Positions 24,922-33,988 of a DNA stretch of 64,000 nucleotides are shown here, one piece after another. The notes beneath the pieces are model-generated. The model saw only the letters and a list, made by a program, of their open reading frames with translations. It was not told the origin of the DNA and searched no databases. Source of the DNA: Flavobacteriaceae bacterium (lineage in GTDB: Bacteria > Bacteroidota > Bacteroidia > Flavobacteriales > Flavobacteriaceae); NCBI GenBank assembly GCA_021739635.1, contig JAIPBH010000012.1, positions 62,001-126,000 on the forward strand. The letters run 5' to 3'. Numbering within the stretch: position 1 is the stretch's first letter; every line of letters starts with the position of its first letter. A program made the position numbers and the translations under genes.

Positions 24922-27900
24922 TTGAGTAAAACAGTTTTGTTACAAGCTTATGAAAGGGTTTTGCAAACGCAAAATCTTCAAACTGCTATTTCCAAAACCG
25001 AAAGTAAAACCCATTTAAAGGGTTTAGTAGGTTCTTCATTTTCATTTGTTATTTCCAATGTTTTTAAACAATCAGAAAAGCCTTTTTTAATTGTTTTTAA
25101 TGATAAAGAAGAAGCCGCTTTTCACTTAAATGATTTAGAGCAGCTCTGTGGAGATAAAGACGTCTTTTTTTATCCAGGAAGTTATCGTAGACCATATCAA
25201 ATTGAAGAAACTGATAATGCCAACGTGTTATTACGTGCAGAAGTTTTAAATAGGATAAACTCGCGGAAGAAACCAGCAATAATTGTTACTTATCCAGACG
25301 CTCTTTTTGAAAAAGTTGTGACCAGAAAAGAGCTAGAGCGCAATACTTTAAAAATTTCACTTAACGATAAATTATCTATTGATTTTGTAAATGAAGCATT
25401 GTTTGAATATCAATTTAAACGTGTTGATTTTGTAACAGAACCTGGAGAATTTTCAGTGCGTGGTGGTATTGTAGATGTGTTTTCTTTTTCAAATGATGAA
25501 CCTTACCGTATTGAGTTTTTTGGTGATGAAGTTGATAGTATTAGAACCTTTGATGTAGAAACACAATTATCGATTGAGCAAATAAAAAAAATCAACATCA
25601 TTCCTAATGTTGAAAATAAATTTTTAGATGAGCAGCGAGAAAGTTTTCTAAAATACATGGCTCAAAAAACAGTGATTTGTTTTAAAAATGCCGATTTATT
25701 TTTTTCAAGAATTGATGACTTTTTCTCAAAAGCTGAAGAGGCTTTTAAAATACTTTCAACGGCAATAAAACATGCAGAACCCAATGAATTATTTTGTAAT
25801 TCAGCATTACTTAAAAAGCAATTATTAGATTTTACCTTGGTTGAATTTGGTATAACATCTTTTTTTAACAATGTAAGTTCTGTTGTCATGTCGAGCGCAG
25901 TCGAGACATCCCATATTATTGAATTTAATACCACACCACAACCAACTTTTAACAAACAATTTAATTTACTCATTGAAGATTTAAACGCAAACTATAATAA
26001 AGGATTTGCCAATTATATAGCCTGCGTAAGTGAACAACAAGCCAAGAGGTTTCAAGATATTTTTGACGATTCTCATTTAGAAGTCAAACCTTATAAAACC
26101 ATTGTGCTTTCTCTGCATCAAGGTTTTGTTGATCATGAAAACAAGTTGGTTTGTTACACAGATCACGAAATATTTGAACGCTATCATAAATTTCAAGTAA
26201 AAAACGGTTATGCCAAAAAGCAAGCTATTACTTTAAAAGAACTCACAAACCTAGAAATTGGTGATTATGTAACGCATATAGATCATGGCATTGGAAGGTT
26301 TGGCGGCTTACAAAAAATTGATGTTGAAGGCAAAAAACAAGAAGCCATCAAATTAATTTATGGTGAGCGCGATATTTTGTATTTAAGTATTCATTCATTA
26401 CATAAAATCACCAAGTTTAATGGCAAAGATGGCAAACCACCAAAAATCTATAAATTAGGTAGTAATGCTTGGAAAGTTCTTAAGCAAAAAACTAAAAGTA
26501 GGGTTAAGGAAATTGCATTTAATTTAATACAACTTTACGCCAAGCGAAAAACTGAAAAAGGTTATCAGTATAATCCAGACAGTTATATGCAGTTGGAATT
26601 AGAATCTTCATTTTTATATGAAGACACACCAGATCAAATAACCGCAACTGCCGATATAAAAGCAGACATGGAAAGTGAACGCCCAATGGACAGATTAGTT
26701 TGTGGTGATGTGGGTTTTGGAAAAACCGAAGTAGCTATCAGAGCTGCTTTTAAAGCCGTTGATAACGGTAAACAAGTAGCGGTTTTGGTGCCAACAACCA
26801 TTCTTGCGTATCAACATTCCAGAACATTTACAGAACGTTTAAAAGATTTTCCTGTTACGGTTGATTATCTAAACCGTTTTAGAACTACAAAAGAAAGACG
26901 GGATACACTTGAGAATCTTGAAAAAGGGAAAGTCGATATCATTATTGGAACACATCAATTGGTGAATCAAAATGTAAAGTTTAAAGATTTAGGACTTCTA
27001 ATTGTTGACGAAGAACAAAAGTTTGGTGTTGCAGTCAAAGAGAAACTAAAAACACTGAAAGAAAATGTAGATGTACTCACATTAACAGCAACACCAATTC
27101 CTAGAACACTTCAATTTAGTTTAATGGCGGCTAGAGATTTATCGGTTATCACTACGCCACCACCAAACCGTTATCCCATTGAAAGCCATGTCATTCGTTT
27201 TAATGAAGAAACCATTCGTGATGCGGTGAGTTATGAGATAGAACGTGGCGGACAAATATTTTTCATTCATAATCGAATTGAAAACATAAAAGAAGTGGCC
27301 GGCATGATTCAACGGTTGGTTCCAGATGCAAAAATTGGTGTTGGTCATGGTCAGCTTGATGGTAAAAAGCTTGAAGAATTAATGCTGTCTTTTATGAATG
27401 GCGCTTTTGATGTGTTGGTAAGTACTACCATTATTGAAAGCGGACTTGATGTGTCCAATGCAAATACTATTTTTATAAATAATGCTAATAATTTTGGCTT
27501 GAGTGATTTGCATCAAATGCGAGGTAGAGTAGGAAGAAGCAATAAAAAAGCGTTCTGTTATTTTATCACTCCAGAGTATTCAGCCATGACAGATGATGCC
27601 AGAAAACGTATCACGGCTTTGGAGCAGTTTACTGAACTTGGAAGTGGCTTTAATATTGCTATGAAAGATCTTGAAATTCGTGGGGCAGGTGATTTGTTAG
27701 GCGGCGAACAAAGCGGATTTATCAATGAAATTGGCTTTGAAACCTATCAAAAAATCTTACAAGAGGCCATTGAAGAATTAAAAGAAAATGAGTTTAAAGA
27801 ATTATATGAAGATGTTTCTGATGATAAAGAGTATGTAAAAGATGTTACTATTGATTCTGATTTTGAATTATTATTTCCAGATGATTATGTAAACAACATC

Positions 27901-28299
27901 ACAGAGCGTTTAAATCTTTACACACAACTCAATAATATTAAAACAGAAGATGAACTAAAAATCTTTGAATCACAAATCATTGACCGTTTTGGAGAATTGC
28001 CTGTTCAAGTTTCAGATTTATTAAATAGTGTTCGAATTAAATGGATTGCCAGTAAAGTTGGTTTTGAAAAATTAGTCATGAAACACGGTAAATTGGTTGG
28101 ATATTTTATTAGTGACCAGCAAAGTAATTTTTATCAAAGCAAATCGTTCACAAAAGTGCTACAATTTGTACAGGCAAATCCAGGCGTTTGTAAAATGAAA
28201 GAAACACAAACACGTAACGGTTTACGTTTATTACTTACTTTTGAATCTATCAAATCTGTTAAGCAAGCTTTAACAAAGTTGGAGCCCATTGTGGCTTGA
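24922..28299 (+). CDS. mfd: Transcription-repair coupling factor Mfd
   Basis: Mfd is a DNA translocase that removes RNA polymerase stalled at lesions and recruits UvrAB. The start codon is TTG at 24922: an in-frame TAG immediately precedes it and there is no ATG close by. The 1125-residue protein shows the UvrB-like N-terminal module (FYPGSYRRPYQIEETDNANV), the RNA-polymerase-interaction domain (LEIGDYVTHIDHGIGRF), and the RecG-like helicase with Walker A GDVGFGKTEVAIRA near residue 596, DEEQKFG, TATPIPRTLQ and MRGRVGRSNKKAFCY. The TRCF C-terminal domain closes it. Oddly, a flavobacterial REP-like palindrome is embedded in frame at residues 322-330. Confidence 0.97.
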   Translation: MSKTVLLQAYERVLQTQNLQTAISKTESKTHLKGLVGSSFSFVISNVFKQSEKPFLIVFNDKEEAAFHLNDLEQLCGDKDVFFYPGSYRRPYQIEETDNANVLLRAEVLNRINSRKKPAIIVTYPDALFEKVVTRKELERNTLKISLNDKLSIDFVNEALFEYQFKRVDFVTEPGEFSVRGGIVDVFSFSNDEPYRIEFFGDEVDSIRTFDVETQLSIEQIKKINIIPNVENKFLDEQRESFLKYMAQKTVICFKNADLFFSRIDDFFSKAEEAFKILSTAIKHAEPNELFCNSALLKKQLLDFTLVEFGITSFFNNVSSVVMSSAVETSHIIEFNTTPQPTFNKQFNLLIEDLNANYNKGFANYIACVSEQQAKRFQDIFDDSHLEVKPYKTIVLSLHQGFVDHENKLVCYTDHEIFERYHKFQVKNGYAKKQAITLKELTNLEIGDYVTHIDHGIGRFGGLQKIDVEGKKQEAIKLIYGERDILYLSIHSLHKITKFNGKDGKPPKIYKLGSNAWKVLKQKTKSRVKEIAFNLIQLYAKRKTEKGYQYNPDSYMQLELESSFLYEDTPDQITATADIKADMESERPMDRLVCGDVGFGKTEVAIRAAFKAVDNGKQVAVLVPTTILAYQHSRTFTERLKDFPVTVDYLNRFRTTKERRDTLENLEKGKVDIIIGTHQLVNQNVKFKDLGLLIVDEEQKFGVAVKEKLKTLKENVDVLTLTATPIPRTLQFSLMAARDLSVITTPPPNRYPIESHVIRFNEETIRDAVSYEIERGGQIFFIHNRIENIKEVAGMIQRLVPDAKIGVGHGQLDGKKLEELMLSFMNGAFDVLVSTTIIESGLDVSNANTIFINNANNFGLSDLHQMRGRVGRSNKKAFCYFITPEYSAMTDDARKRITALEQFTELGSGFNIAMKDLEIRGAGDLLGGEQSGFINEIGFETYQKILQEAIEELKENEFKELYEDVSDDKEYVKDVTIDSDFELLFPDDYVNNITERLNLYTQLNNIKTEDELKIFESQIIDRFGELPVQVSDLLNSVRIKWIASKVGFEKLVMKHGKLVGYFISDQQSNFYQSKSFTKVLQFVQANPGVCKMKETQTRNGLRLLLTFESIKSVKQALTKLEPIVA
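25885..25910. repeat. REP-like palindrome inside mfd
   Basis: The core ATGTCGAGCGCAG then TCGAGACAT (25888-25909) is an imperfect palindrome and is more GC-rich than its surroundings. It is translated in frame as VMSSAVETS. It resembles the GTCATTTCGAGCGCAGTCGAG-type repeat that I recall as abundant in intergenic regions of flavobacterial genomes. It lies in a linker between Mfd domains, where an insertion of nine residues would be tolerated. Confidence 0.7.
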
Positions 28300-28329
28300 T
28301 TATTGCCAATAATTAAATAAATTTTCATC

Positions 28330-29643
28330 ATGTTAAAACGAGTTATTTTTTTAGTTTTTTTGTTGCCATGCCTCCTTTTTTCTCAGCATACTATTAAAGG
28401 AACTTTCACCAATGCTAAGGATTATAAATATGCGTTGCTATATAAAATTTTACCGCTTTCAACTTCATATATAGGAAATGCTGAGATTAATGCAGATGGA
28501 ACATTTCTTTTAAATTTAGACGAATCTGTTTCTGCTGGCATGTATAAAATTGTGTATGCCATACCTAAAGAGGAGTATAATTTTGATATTATTTATAATG
28601 CAAAAGAAGATATTGAATTTACTTTTGATGCTGAAACGGGCATAAACTATCAAGAATCTATTGAAAATAAGTTGGTAACCGGTTATACGAGTAGTATGTC
28701 AATGATAAGCCAAAGTATTGGAAATTTTTTCAGACAGCAAAGTAAAGACACATCGGCATTAATGGCTATTTTTAAAACCCAACGAGAAACTCAAAAAAGT
28801 TTTGAAGAAGCCGCAAAAGGAACCATAGCTTTAGAGTTTATTAAAGCTAACGAACCATATATTCCAGAAACAGCTGAAGATGTAGAAACCTATATTATCA
28901 ACCTAGAAACTCATTTTTTTGACCATGTAGATTTTAATAATATAACACTTCAAAGCTCAGATTTTTTAGTGGAACGCATGTATAACTATGTTCTTGGAAT
29001 GGGTAAAGACACTCCAGATATTAGTGCTAATTATAAAAAAAACATTGATGATTTTTGTTTGGCAATGAACAATGCGCCTTTAACAATTAAAAGCAGTTTA
29101 CTACTTCAATTGTGGCAAAGTATGGCAGATTCAGATTTTGAAAGCGTTGCTAATTATATTGCAGATAATTATTTAATTGATGTGGCAAAAGCTTTAAATG
29201 ATCAAGTACTTATTGATGGATTAGTGCAATTTAAAAACACATCAAAGGAAAGTAAAGCCCCAGATTTTTATTTAGATGCTCCAAAAAATCAAAAGAAATT
29301 AAGTGATTTAAACGGTTCAGAATATTATGTTTTAGTCTTTTGGAGCAGCAACTGCTCGCATTGCTTAAATGAAATACCACAGTTAGAAGCTTTTAAACAA
29401 ACATTAAACAAAAATGAGCTTAAAATAGTGGCCATAGGATTAGAAGATGACGATAAAAATTGGGCTGTAAAAATTAAAGAATTTCCAAACTTTATTCATG
29501 TTTTAGGCTTGGGTAAATGGGATAACGAAATAGGAAACAGGTATGATATTAAAGCAACGCCAACCTATTTTGTGTTAGATAAAAACAAACGTATTGTTGC
29601 AAAACCCAAAGATATTGAAGCCTTAAAAAGTTTCTTTAATTAA
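28330..29643 (+). CDS. Exported TlpA-like thioredoxin-fold protein
   Basis: The 437-residue protein has a signal peptide (about residues 1-18, ending LLFSQ), an N-terminal beta-rich DUF4369-like domain (HTIKGTFTNAKDYKYALLYK, about 20-115), a helical middle, and a C-terminal TlpA/AhpC-type thioredoxin domain (about 310-437). The redox site is CSHC in VFWSSNCSHCLNEIPQLEAF, with the cis-Pro region in KATPTYFVLDKN. It should work as a periplasmic thiol-disulfide reductant; Bacteroidetes carry many such proteins with unknown clients. It begins 30 bp after mfd, and converges 14 bp from yraN. No cytochrome maturation genes are nearby. Confidence 0.88.
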   Translation: MLKRVIFLVFLLPCLLFSQHTIKGTFTNAKDYKYALLYKILPLSTSYIGNAEINADGTFLLNLDESVSAGMYKIVYAIPKEEYNFDIIYNAKEDIEFTFDAETGINYQESIENKLVTGYTSSMSMISQSIGNFFRQQSKDTSALMAIFKTQRETQKSFEEAAKGTIALEFIKANEPYIPETAEDVETYIINLETHFFDHVDFNNITLQSSDFLVERMYNYVLGMGKDTPDISANYKKNIDDFCLAMNNAPLTIKSSLLLQLWQSMADSDFESVANYIADNYLIDVAKALNDQVLIDGLVQFKNTSKESKAPDFYLDAPKNQKKLSDLNGSEYYVLVFWSSNCSHCLNEIPQLEAFKQTLNKNELKIVAIGLEDDDKNWAVKIKEFPNFIHVLGLGKWDNEIGNRYDIKATPTYFVLDKNKRIVAKPKDIEALKSFFN

Positions 29644-29656
29644 TAAGGTTTTAATT

Positions 29657-30016
29657 TTAAAAATGATAAAAAGCATTTTCTAAATGCTCAATATGATAAT
29701 GAGAGCCTTGTTTTACAATGGCAATAATGTCAAACCTTACCTCAACTTCTAAAGCATTAAAAGTAACATATTCATCAACCGCTTTTACAAGGCGTTGTAT
29801 TTGTTTGGGTTTTACAAAATCTTGCGGATTACCAAAATCAATCGTTGAGCGTGTTTTAACTTCAATAATGGCTAAAACATCTTTAATTTTGGCAATAATA
29901 TCTACTTCGGCTTTATCAAATCTATAATTGCGTTCTATAATGTCATAACCATTCTTCAAAAGAAAATCAACAGCCAATTGTTCGCCTTTTTTACCAAGTT
30001 CGTTGTGGTTTGCCAT
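29657..30016 (-). CDS. YraN-family endonuclease-like protein (UPF0102)
   Basis: This 119-residue protein has the UPF0102 pattern: NELGKKGEQLAVDFLLKNGY at the start, then the PD-(D/E)xK-type core NYRFDKAEVDIIAKIKDVLA and IEVKTRSTIDFGNPQDFVKP. The E..D..ExK residues of a nuclease-like active site are visible (Glu in KAEVD, Asp in EVDII, then IEVKTR). Family members are thought to be nucleases acting on DNA, perhaps in recombination or processing, but no activity is established for most. It is convergent with the TlpA-like gene and separated from the DtxR gene by the region holding the operator at 30067-30086. Confidence 0.9.
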   Translation of the reverse strand: MANHNELGKKGEQLAVDFLLKNGYDIIERNYRFDKAEVDIIAKIKDVLAIIEVKTRSTIDFGNPQDFVKPKQIQRLVKAVDEYVTFNALEVEVRFDIIAIVKQGSHYHIEHLENAFYHF

Positions 30017-30066
30017 AAGCCTAAAATACTAATTTTAAAACATACAAGTTTAAATAATACAAATTA

Positions 30067-30086
30067 TTTTTAGCCTTATCTAAAAA
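30067..30086. promoter_or_regulatory. Putative DtxR/MntR-type operator upstream of the regulator-ZIP pair
   Basis: The perfect inverted repeat TTTTTAG-CCTTAT-CTAAAAA has 7-bp arms and a 6-bp spacer. It ends 26 bp before the -7 box at 30113, so it borders the -33 region of the regulator's own gene. The same TTTAG-N6-CTAAA architecture recurs at 33895-33914 upstream of the TonB receptor. The palindrome resembles the general form of DtxR-family operators. Confidence 0.6.
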
Positions 30087-30112
30087 AATATTTACCCATA
30101 CAAAATTTTAAG

Positions 30113-30120
30113 TATCTTTG
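30113..30120 (+). promoter_or_regulatory. -7 box of the DtxR-type gene
   Basis: TATCTTTG matches TAnnTTTG, 18 bp before the chosen ATG at 30139. It overlaps the alternative TTG start at 30118 and so rules it out. Confidence 0.65.
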
Positions 30121-30138
30121 CCTATCATTTTAAAATCT

Positions 30139-30801
30139 ATGGTCACATTATCTGAAGAAAATTACTTAAAAGCTATTTATCATTTAGGAAAGCAAGGTGT
30201 AAATGCGGTAAGCACCAATGCCATAGCCGAAAAAATGGATACTAAAGCGTCTTCTGTAACCGATATGATTAAAAAACTTGCCGAAAAAAACTTGGTAAAT
30301 TACATTAAATATCAAGGGGTTAGTTTGACCAAAGAAGGCCGATTAACAGCGGCTTCTGTGGTTAGAAAGCATCGTTTGTGGGAAGTGTTCTTAGTTGAAA
30401 AACTTCAATTTTCTTGGGATGAAGTTCACGAAGTTGCAGAGCAATTAGAACACATTCAATCTAAAAAACTTGTTAACGAACTAGATACATTTTTAGAGTA
30501 TCCAACGCACGACCCACACGGAGATCCCATTCCAGATAAGGATGGAAATATCACTAAAACGGACAAAATTATCCTGTCTCAATTACAAGTTAATCAGCGT
30601 TGTATGTGTGTTGGTGTGAATGATTCTTCGGCCGATTTTTTAAAGTATTTGGACAAACATCACATAGCTTTGGGAACACAAATTCAAATTCTTTCAAAAG
30701 AACCTTTTGATGAATCCTTGACTATTAAAGTTGATGATGTAGTTATTAATATTTCAAAAGTGGTAGCAAACAATATTTATGTAAAATCACAAACCTTATG
30801 A
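30139..30801 (+). CDS. DtxR/MntR-family metal-dependent regulator
   Basis: I use the ATG at 30139 (220 residues), since the -7 box covers the longer TTG start. An N-terminal winged helix (about 1-65; SSVTDMIKKLAEKNLVNYIK is its recognition region) is followed by a dimerisation and metal-binding domain. Here His78, Glu101, Glu104 and His105 in RKHRL and VAEQLEHI align with metal ligands. The residue equivalent to Cys102 of DtxR/IdeR is Glu101, as in MntR, which hints at manganese or a broader metal response; the MntR Asp8 position is Asn8. The C-terminus (about 145-220) is a FeoA/SH3-like domain, as in long DtxR proteins. It overlaps the ZIP gene by 4 bp. Confidence 0.93.
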   Translation: MVTLSEENYLKAIYHLGKQGVNAVSTNAIAEKMDTKASSVTDMIKKLAEKNLVNYIKYQGVSLTKEGRLTAASVVRKHRLWEVFLVEKLQFSWDEVHEVAEQLEHIQSKKLVNELDTFLEYPTHDPHGDPIPDKDGNITKTDKIILSQLQVNQRCMCVGVNDSSADFLKYLDKHHIALGTQIQILSKEPFDESLTIKVDDVVINISKVVANNIYVKSQTL

Positions 30802-31622
30802 TTGATAGTATTATTGGTTATTTTGAATCTATTGACCCCATTTTAGGGGCTTTATACGCATCGTTATTCACATGGATTGTAACTGCTTTGGGTGCTTCAT
30901 TGGTGTTTTTAGTTAAAGGGATGAATCGCGCTTTTTTTGATGGGATGCTAGGTTTTACGGGTGGTGTTATGGTGGCAGCGAGTTTTTGGAGTTTATTGGC
31001 GCCTGGCATAGCTATGAGTCCGGGAGAAGGTTTTGTTAAAGTAATTCCTGCAGCTACTGGTTTTGCAATGGGTGCTTTTTTTATCTTCGGATTGGATAAA
31101 ATCCTTCCTCACTTACACATTAATTTCAAAGAATCTGAAAAAGAAGGTGTTAAAAGTCCGTGGCATAGAACAACCTTACTTGTTTTAGCCATTGCGCTTC
31201 ATAATATTCCAGAAGGGTTGGCGGTTGGTGTGTTGTTTGGTGGCGTTGCTGCCGGTATTCCAGAAGCTACTATTGGTGGTGCTATTGCTTTAGCTATTGG
31301 CATTGGTATTCAAAATTTTCCTGAAGGCTTGGCAGTTTCCATGCCGTTGCGTCGTCAAGGAGTTAGTAAATTCAAGAGTTTTTGGTACGGACAATTATCG
31401 GCCATTGTAGAGCCTATTGCGGCAGTTATTGGTGCTGTTGCAGTCACTTTTTTTATTCCTATTTTACCTTATGCTTTAGCTTTTGCTGCTGGAGCCATGA
31501 TTTTTGTGGTTGTTGAAGAAGTGATTCCTGAAACACAACGCGATAAATTTACCGATGTGGCAACGCTTGGTTTTATTGGCGGATTTATTGTTATGATGAC
31601 TTTGGATGTGGCTTTGGGTTGA
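30798..31622 (+). CDS. ZIP-family metal transporter
   Basis: This 274-residue inner-membrane protein has eight hydrophobic segments and the two ZIP signature helices in the right place: LHNIPEGLAVGVLFGG (about 134-149) and IGIQNFPEGLAVSMPLR (about 172-188). Their His, Asn and Glu residues form the binuclear metal site. The GAxxFxxxDKILPHLHI loop is typical of the GufA branch of ZIP, which imports Zn2+, Mn2+ or Fe2+. The start codon overlaps the DtxR-type regulator by 4 bp (ATGA), so the two are translationally coupled and very probably functionally linked. The stop codon ends 1 bp from the convergent receptor gene. Confidence 0.93.
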   Translation: MIDSIIGYFESIDPILGALYASLFTWIVTALGASLVFLVKGMNRAFFDGMLGFTGGVMVAASFWSLLAPGIAMSPGEGFVKVIPAATGFAMGAFFIFGLDKILPHLHINFKESEKEGVKSPWHRTTLLVLAIALHNIPEGLAVGVLFGGVAAGIPEATIGGAIALAIGIGIQNFPEGLAVSMPLRRQGVSKFKSFWYGQLSAIVEPIAAVIGAVAVTFFIPILPYALAFAAGAMIFVVVEEVIPETQRDKFTDVATLGFIGGFIVMMTLDVALG

Positions 31623-31623
31623 T

Positions 31624-33867
31624 TTATTTCAGCGTATATCGCAACCCAAAAAATAAACGTCTGCCTTGATTTGGCGCATAAACGTAGGATGGATCAAAAG
31701 TTAATGCATACGGATTTTCTGCTGTTGCCAAGGCATTTCCATTAGAATCAAATACTACTTGCTCATCAAATGGGTCATGAGCTCTAGCAATGATAAACGG
31801 ATTGTCTCGGTTTGGCGTCCAATTCAAAAGATTTTTAATACCCATATAAATTTCAAAATTGTTCCAGCCTTCAAAGGTTATTTGAATGTTTTGAATGCTC
31901 CAAATAGGCGAAAATTCATGTCGTGGGTCTAATTCGCCCAATAAAGGCAAACGCATGGGGCCATACAAATTTCCTGTATAATCAAATAGTAAATGGGATT
32001 TGTAATTTTTATAAGAAATAGCCCAAGTTCCTGAAAATTTCTCCGTTAGAATTTGTCGAGTAGTCTCACCATTTTCAATTTGAGACACATTTTGTAAGGT
32101 TGCTCCAACCAACAGTTTTATTCCATTTGAAAAAGTTGCATCTACATTTAAACTTACGCCTTTTGTTATGGCGTGACCTTTTAAATTGTCATAAATAATT
32201 TGATTGGGATTAGTATCATAATCTGGAATAATAACATTATTAAAATAGGTCAACCAAGTGGATGCATCAAACGTGAATATCTGACCGTTTTTAGTATAAA
32301 ATTTCTTTAGAAAATTAACATTCACATTATACGAACGCTCAGGATTTAAGGCTTCGGCAATAATAACCTCTCTGGAGCCTGTAAGCGCAGCGTGTTCTTC
32401 GGTAAATAAATTAACAACTCTAAAACCTGTGCCTGTATTTACTCGAAAAACGGCATCATCCGTTGGTTTCCATTTGTAAGCCAATCGTGGTGTGAAAATC
32501 AACTCGTGACGTTTGTCATAATCCCAACGCGCACCTAAAAGCAAACTGTGGTTGTTGCCCAGAGCCATTTCATCTTGAATAAATATAGACGGAATCGTCA
32601 CTTCATCAGCTGTTTGAGTTGCTGGCGTATTATCATTATAAAAATTATAACGTGCTGCTACACCAAAAAGCATATCGTGATGCTTGAAATTTTTGTCCCA
32701 AGTTAATTGTCCAAAACCAATGCGCTGCTGTGCTAAATATGTCACATTTCCATATACGGAATTTTGGTCGTGATCGGTAAACGACCATTTAAAGTGCATT
32801 TTTTCGGTATATGGTAATTGGTAATTTCCCAGAATTTCAAAACGTTTGGTGTAAATACTTTCACCATAAACGTCGCTACCACCACGAAATGATTTGTTCC
32901 ACTGCATTTGGCCGCCCCAACGATCTTCATATAAAAATCTTCCAGCAATGGAAAATGTTCGGTTATAATTACGTTTGAAATCTATTTTTTGAAAAATGGA
33001 AATACGATCTTGAAGGGTTACATCTGTAAAATTATCGTTGTTATTGTCTATCGGATTGCTGTAATTGAAATAATTTAACCCGAAAAGCAAATAGGCTTTT
33101 GAACCAATATTGGTTTTAAAACCTAAATCTGTATTGATTTCGCCCCAACCAGAAACATATGAATCTGCAAAAACTAGAGGCGCATTTTCAGGTAACTTTG
33201 TAATGATATTAATGAGTCCGCCAACGGCTTCGCTGCCGTATAATGATGATGCAGGACCTTTAACAATTTCTATTTGTTCAATAAGCGAATTTGGAATACC
33301 ATATAAGCCATAAACGGTTGACAAACCACTCACAATAGGCATTCCGTCAATGAGGACTAAGGTATATGGACCTTCCAACCCATTGATGTGAATATCGCCA
33401 GTATTACAAACGTTGCAATTAATTTGTGGCCGTACGCCATTTACATTCTGTAAAGATTCAAATATATTGGCTGTTGGATTTTTCTTGAAAAATGCAGGCG
33501 AATAAACTTCCACAGGTACAGAACTATCCAAACGTGAAACGGTTTTTAAGGTTCCTGTAATAACAATTTCATCTAAAGATTCTGATTCTTGCAAATTAAA
33601 ATTTACCGTTACAGTTGTATTTGAAACTGTAATTGTTTGCTCTTGTGGTTTGAATCCTGTGAATGAAGCGACGATTTTGTAAGTTCCTGAAGCTACATTT
33701 GCGATTTGATAATGTCCGTTTTCATCAGAAACCGTTCCTTTTTGTGTTCCTTTCAAATAAATATTGACAAAAGGTAAGGCTTCACCATTGGAAGTTACTT
33801 TCCCTTTAATAATTTGAGCTTGAATAGTTGTTGAAATAAATAATAACAAAAAAACAATTCGAAACAT
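31624..33867 (-). CDS. TonB-dependent receptor with CarboxypepD_reg-like domain
   Basis: This 747-residue outer-membrane receptor has a signal peptide (about 1-17), a CarboxypepD_reg-like domain (IIKGKVTSNGEALPFVNIYL onward, to about residue 95), a plug (about 115-225) with DIHINGLEG, LVLIDGMPIVSG and SSLYGSEAVGGLINIITK, and a beta-barrel ending in ALTFDPSYVYAPNQGRRLFF with a C-terminal aromatic-rich strand. A CNVC pair precedes the plug HING motif, as I recall from related Bacteroidetes receptors. It shares the TTTAG-N6-CTAAA motif with the DtxR/ZIP promoter. The ligand is probably a metal complex, with iron, zinc and manganese all possible. No partner SusD is present, arguing against glycan uptake. 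Confidence 0.9.
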   Translation of the reverse strand: MFRIVFLLLFISTTIQAQIIKGKVTSNGEALPFVNIYLKGTQKGTVSDENGHYQIANVASGTYKIVASFTGFKPQEQTITVSNTTVTVNFNLQESESLDEIVITGTLKTVSRLDSSVPVEVYSPAFFKKNPTANIFESLQNVNGVRPQINCNVCNTGDIHINGLEGPYTLVLIDGMPIVSGLSTVYGLYGIPNSLIEQIEIVKGPASSLYGSEAVGGLINIITKLPENAPLVFADSYVSGWGEINTDLGFKTNIGSKAYLLFGLNYFNYSNPIDNNNDNFTDVTLQDRISIFQKIDFKRNYNRTFSIAGRFLYEDRWGGQMQWNKSFRGGSDVYGESIYTKRFEILGNYQLPYTEKMHFKWSFTDHDQNSVYGNVTYLAQQRIGFGQLTWDKNFKHHDMLFGVAARYNFYNDNTPATQTADEVTIPSIFIQDEMALGNNHSLLLGARWDYDKRHELIFTPRLAYKWKPTDDAVFRVNTGTGFRVVNLFTEEHAALTGSREVIIAEALNPERSYNVNVNFLKKFYTKNGQIFTFDASTWLTYFNNVIIPDYDTNPNQIIYDNLKGHAITKGVSLNVDATFSNGIKLLVGATLQNVSQIENGETTRQILTEKFSGTWAISYKNYKSHLLFDYTGNLYGPMRLPLLGELDPRHEFSPIWSIQNIQITFEGWNNFEIYMGIKNLLNWTPNRDNPFIIARAHDPFDEQVVFDSNGNALATAENPYALTFDPSYVYAPNQGRRLFFGLRYTLK

Positions 33868-33880
33868 TTTAATTTTTAAA

Positions 33881-33914
33881 CAAATATAAATATATTTTTA
33901 GACAAGACTAAATA
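33881..33914 (-). promoter_or_regulatory. -7 box and operator of the TonB receptor
   Basis: On the minus strand the -7 box TATATTTG lies at 33888-33881, 13 bp before the receptor's start codon. Immediately upstream, in the spacer between -7 and -33, is the inverted repeat TTTTTAG-ACAAGA-CTAAATA (33895-33914; TTTAG/CTAAA arms perfect). A bound regulator would occlude RNA polymerase. The motif is shared with 30067-30086 upstream of the DtxR-type gene. Confidence 0.6.
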
Positions 33915-33988
33915 TTTATTTATGAAAATATAAAAGTTTACTTCTAAGATATTTCAGAAGCAATTAAATTTTTAATTTGAATTATGTT

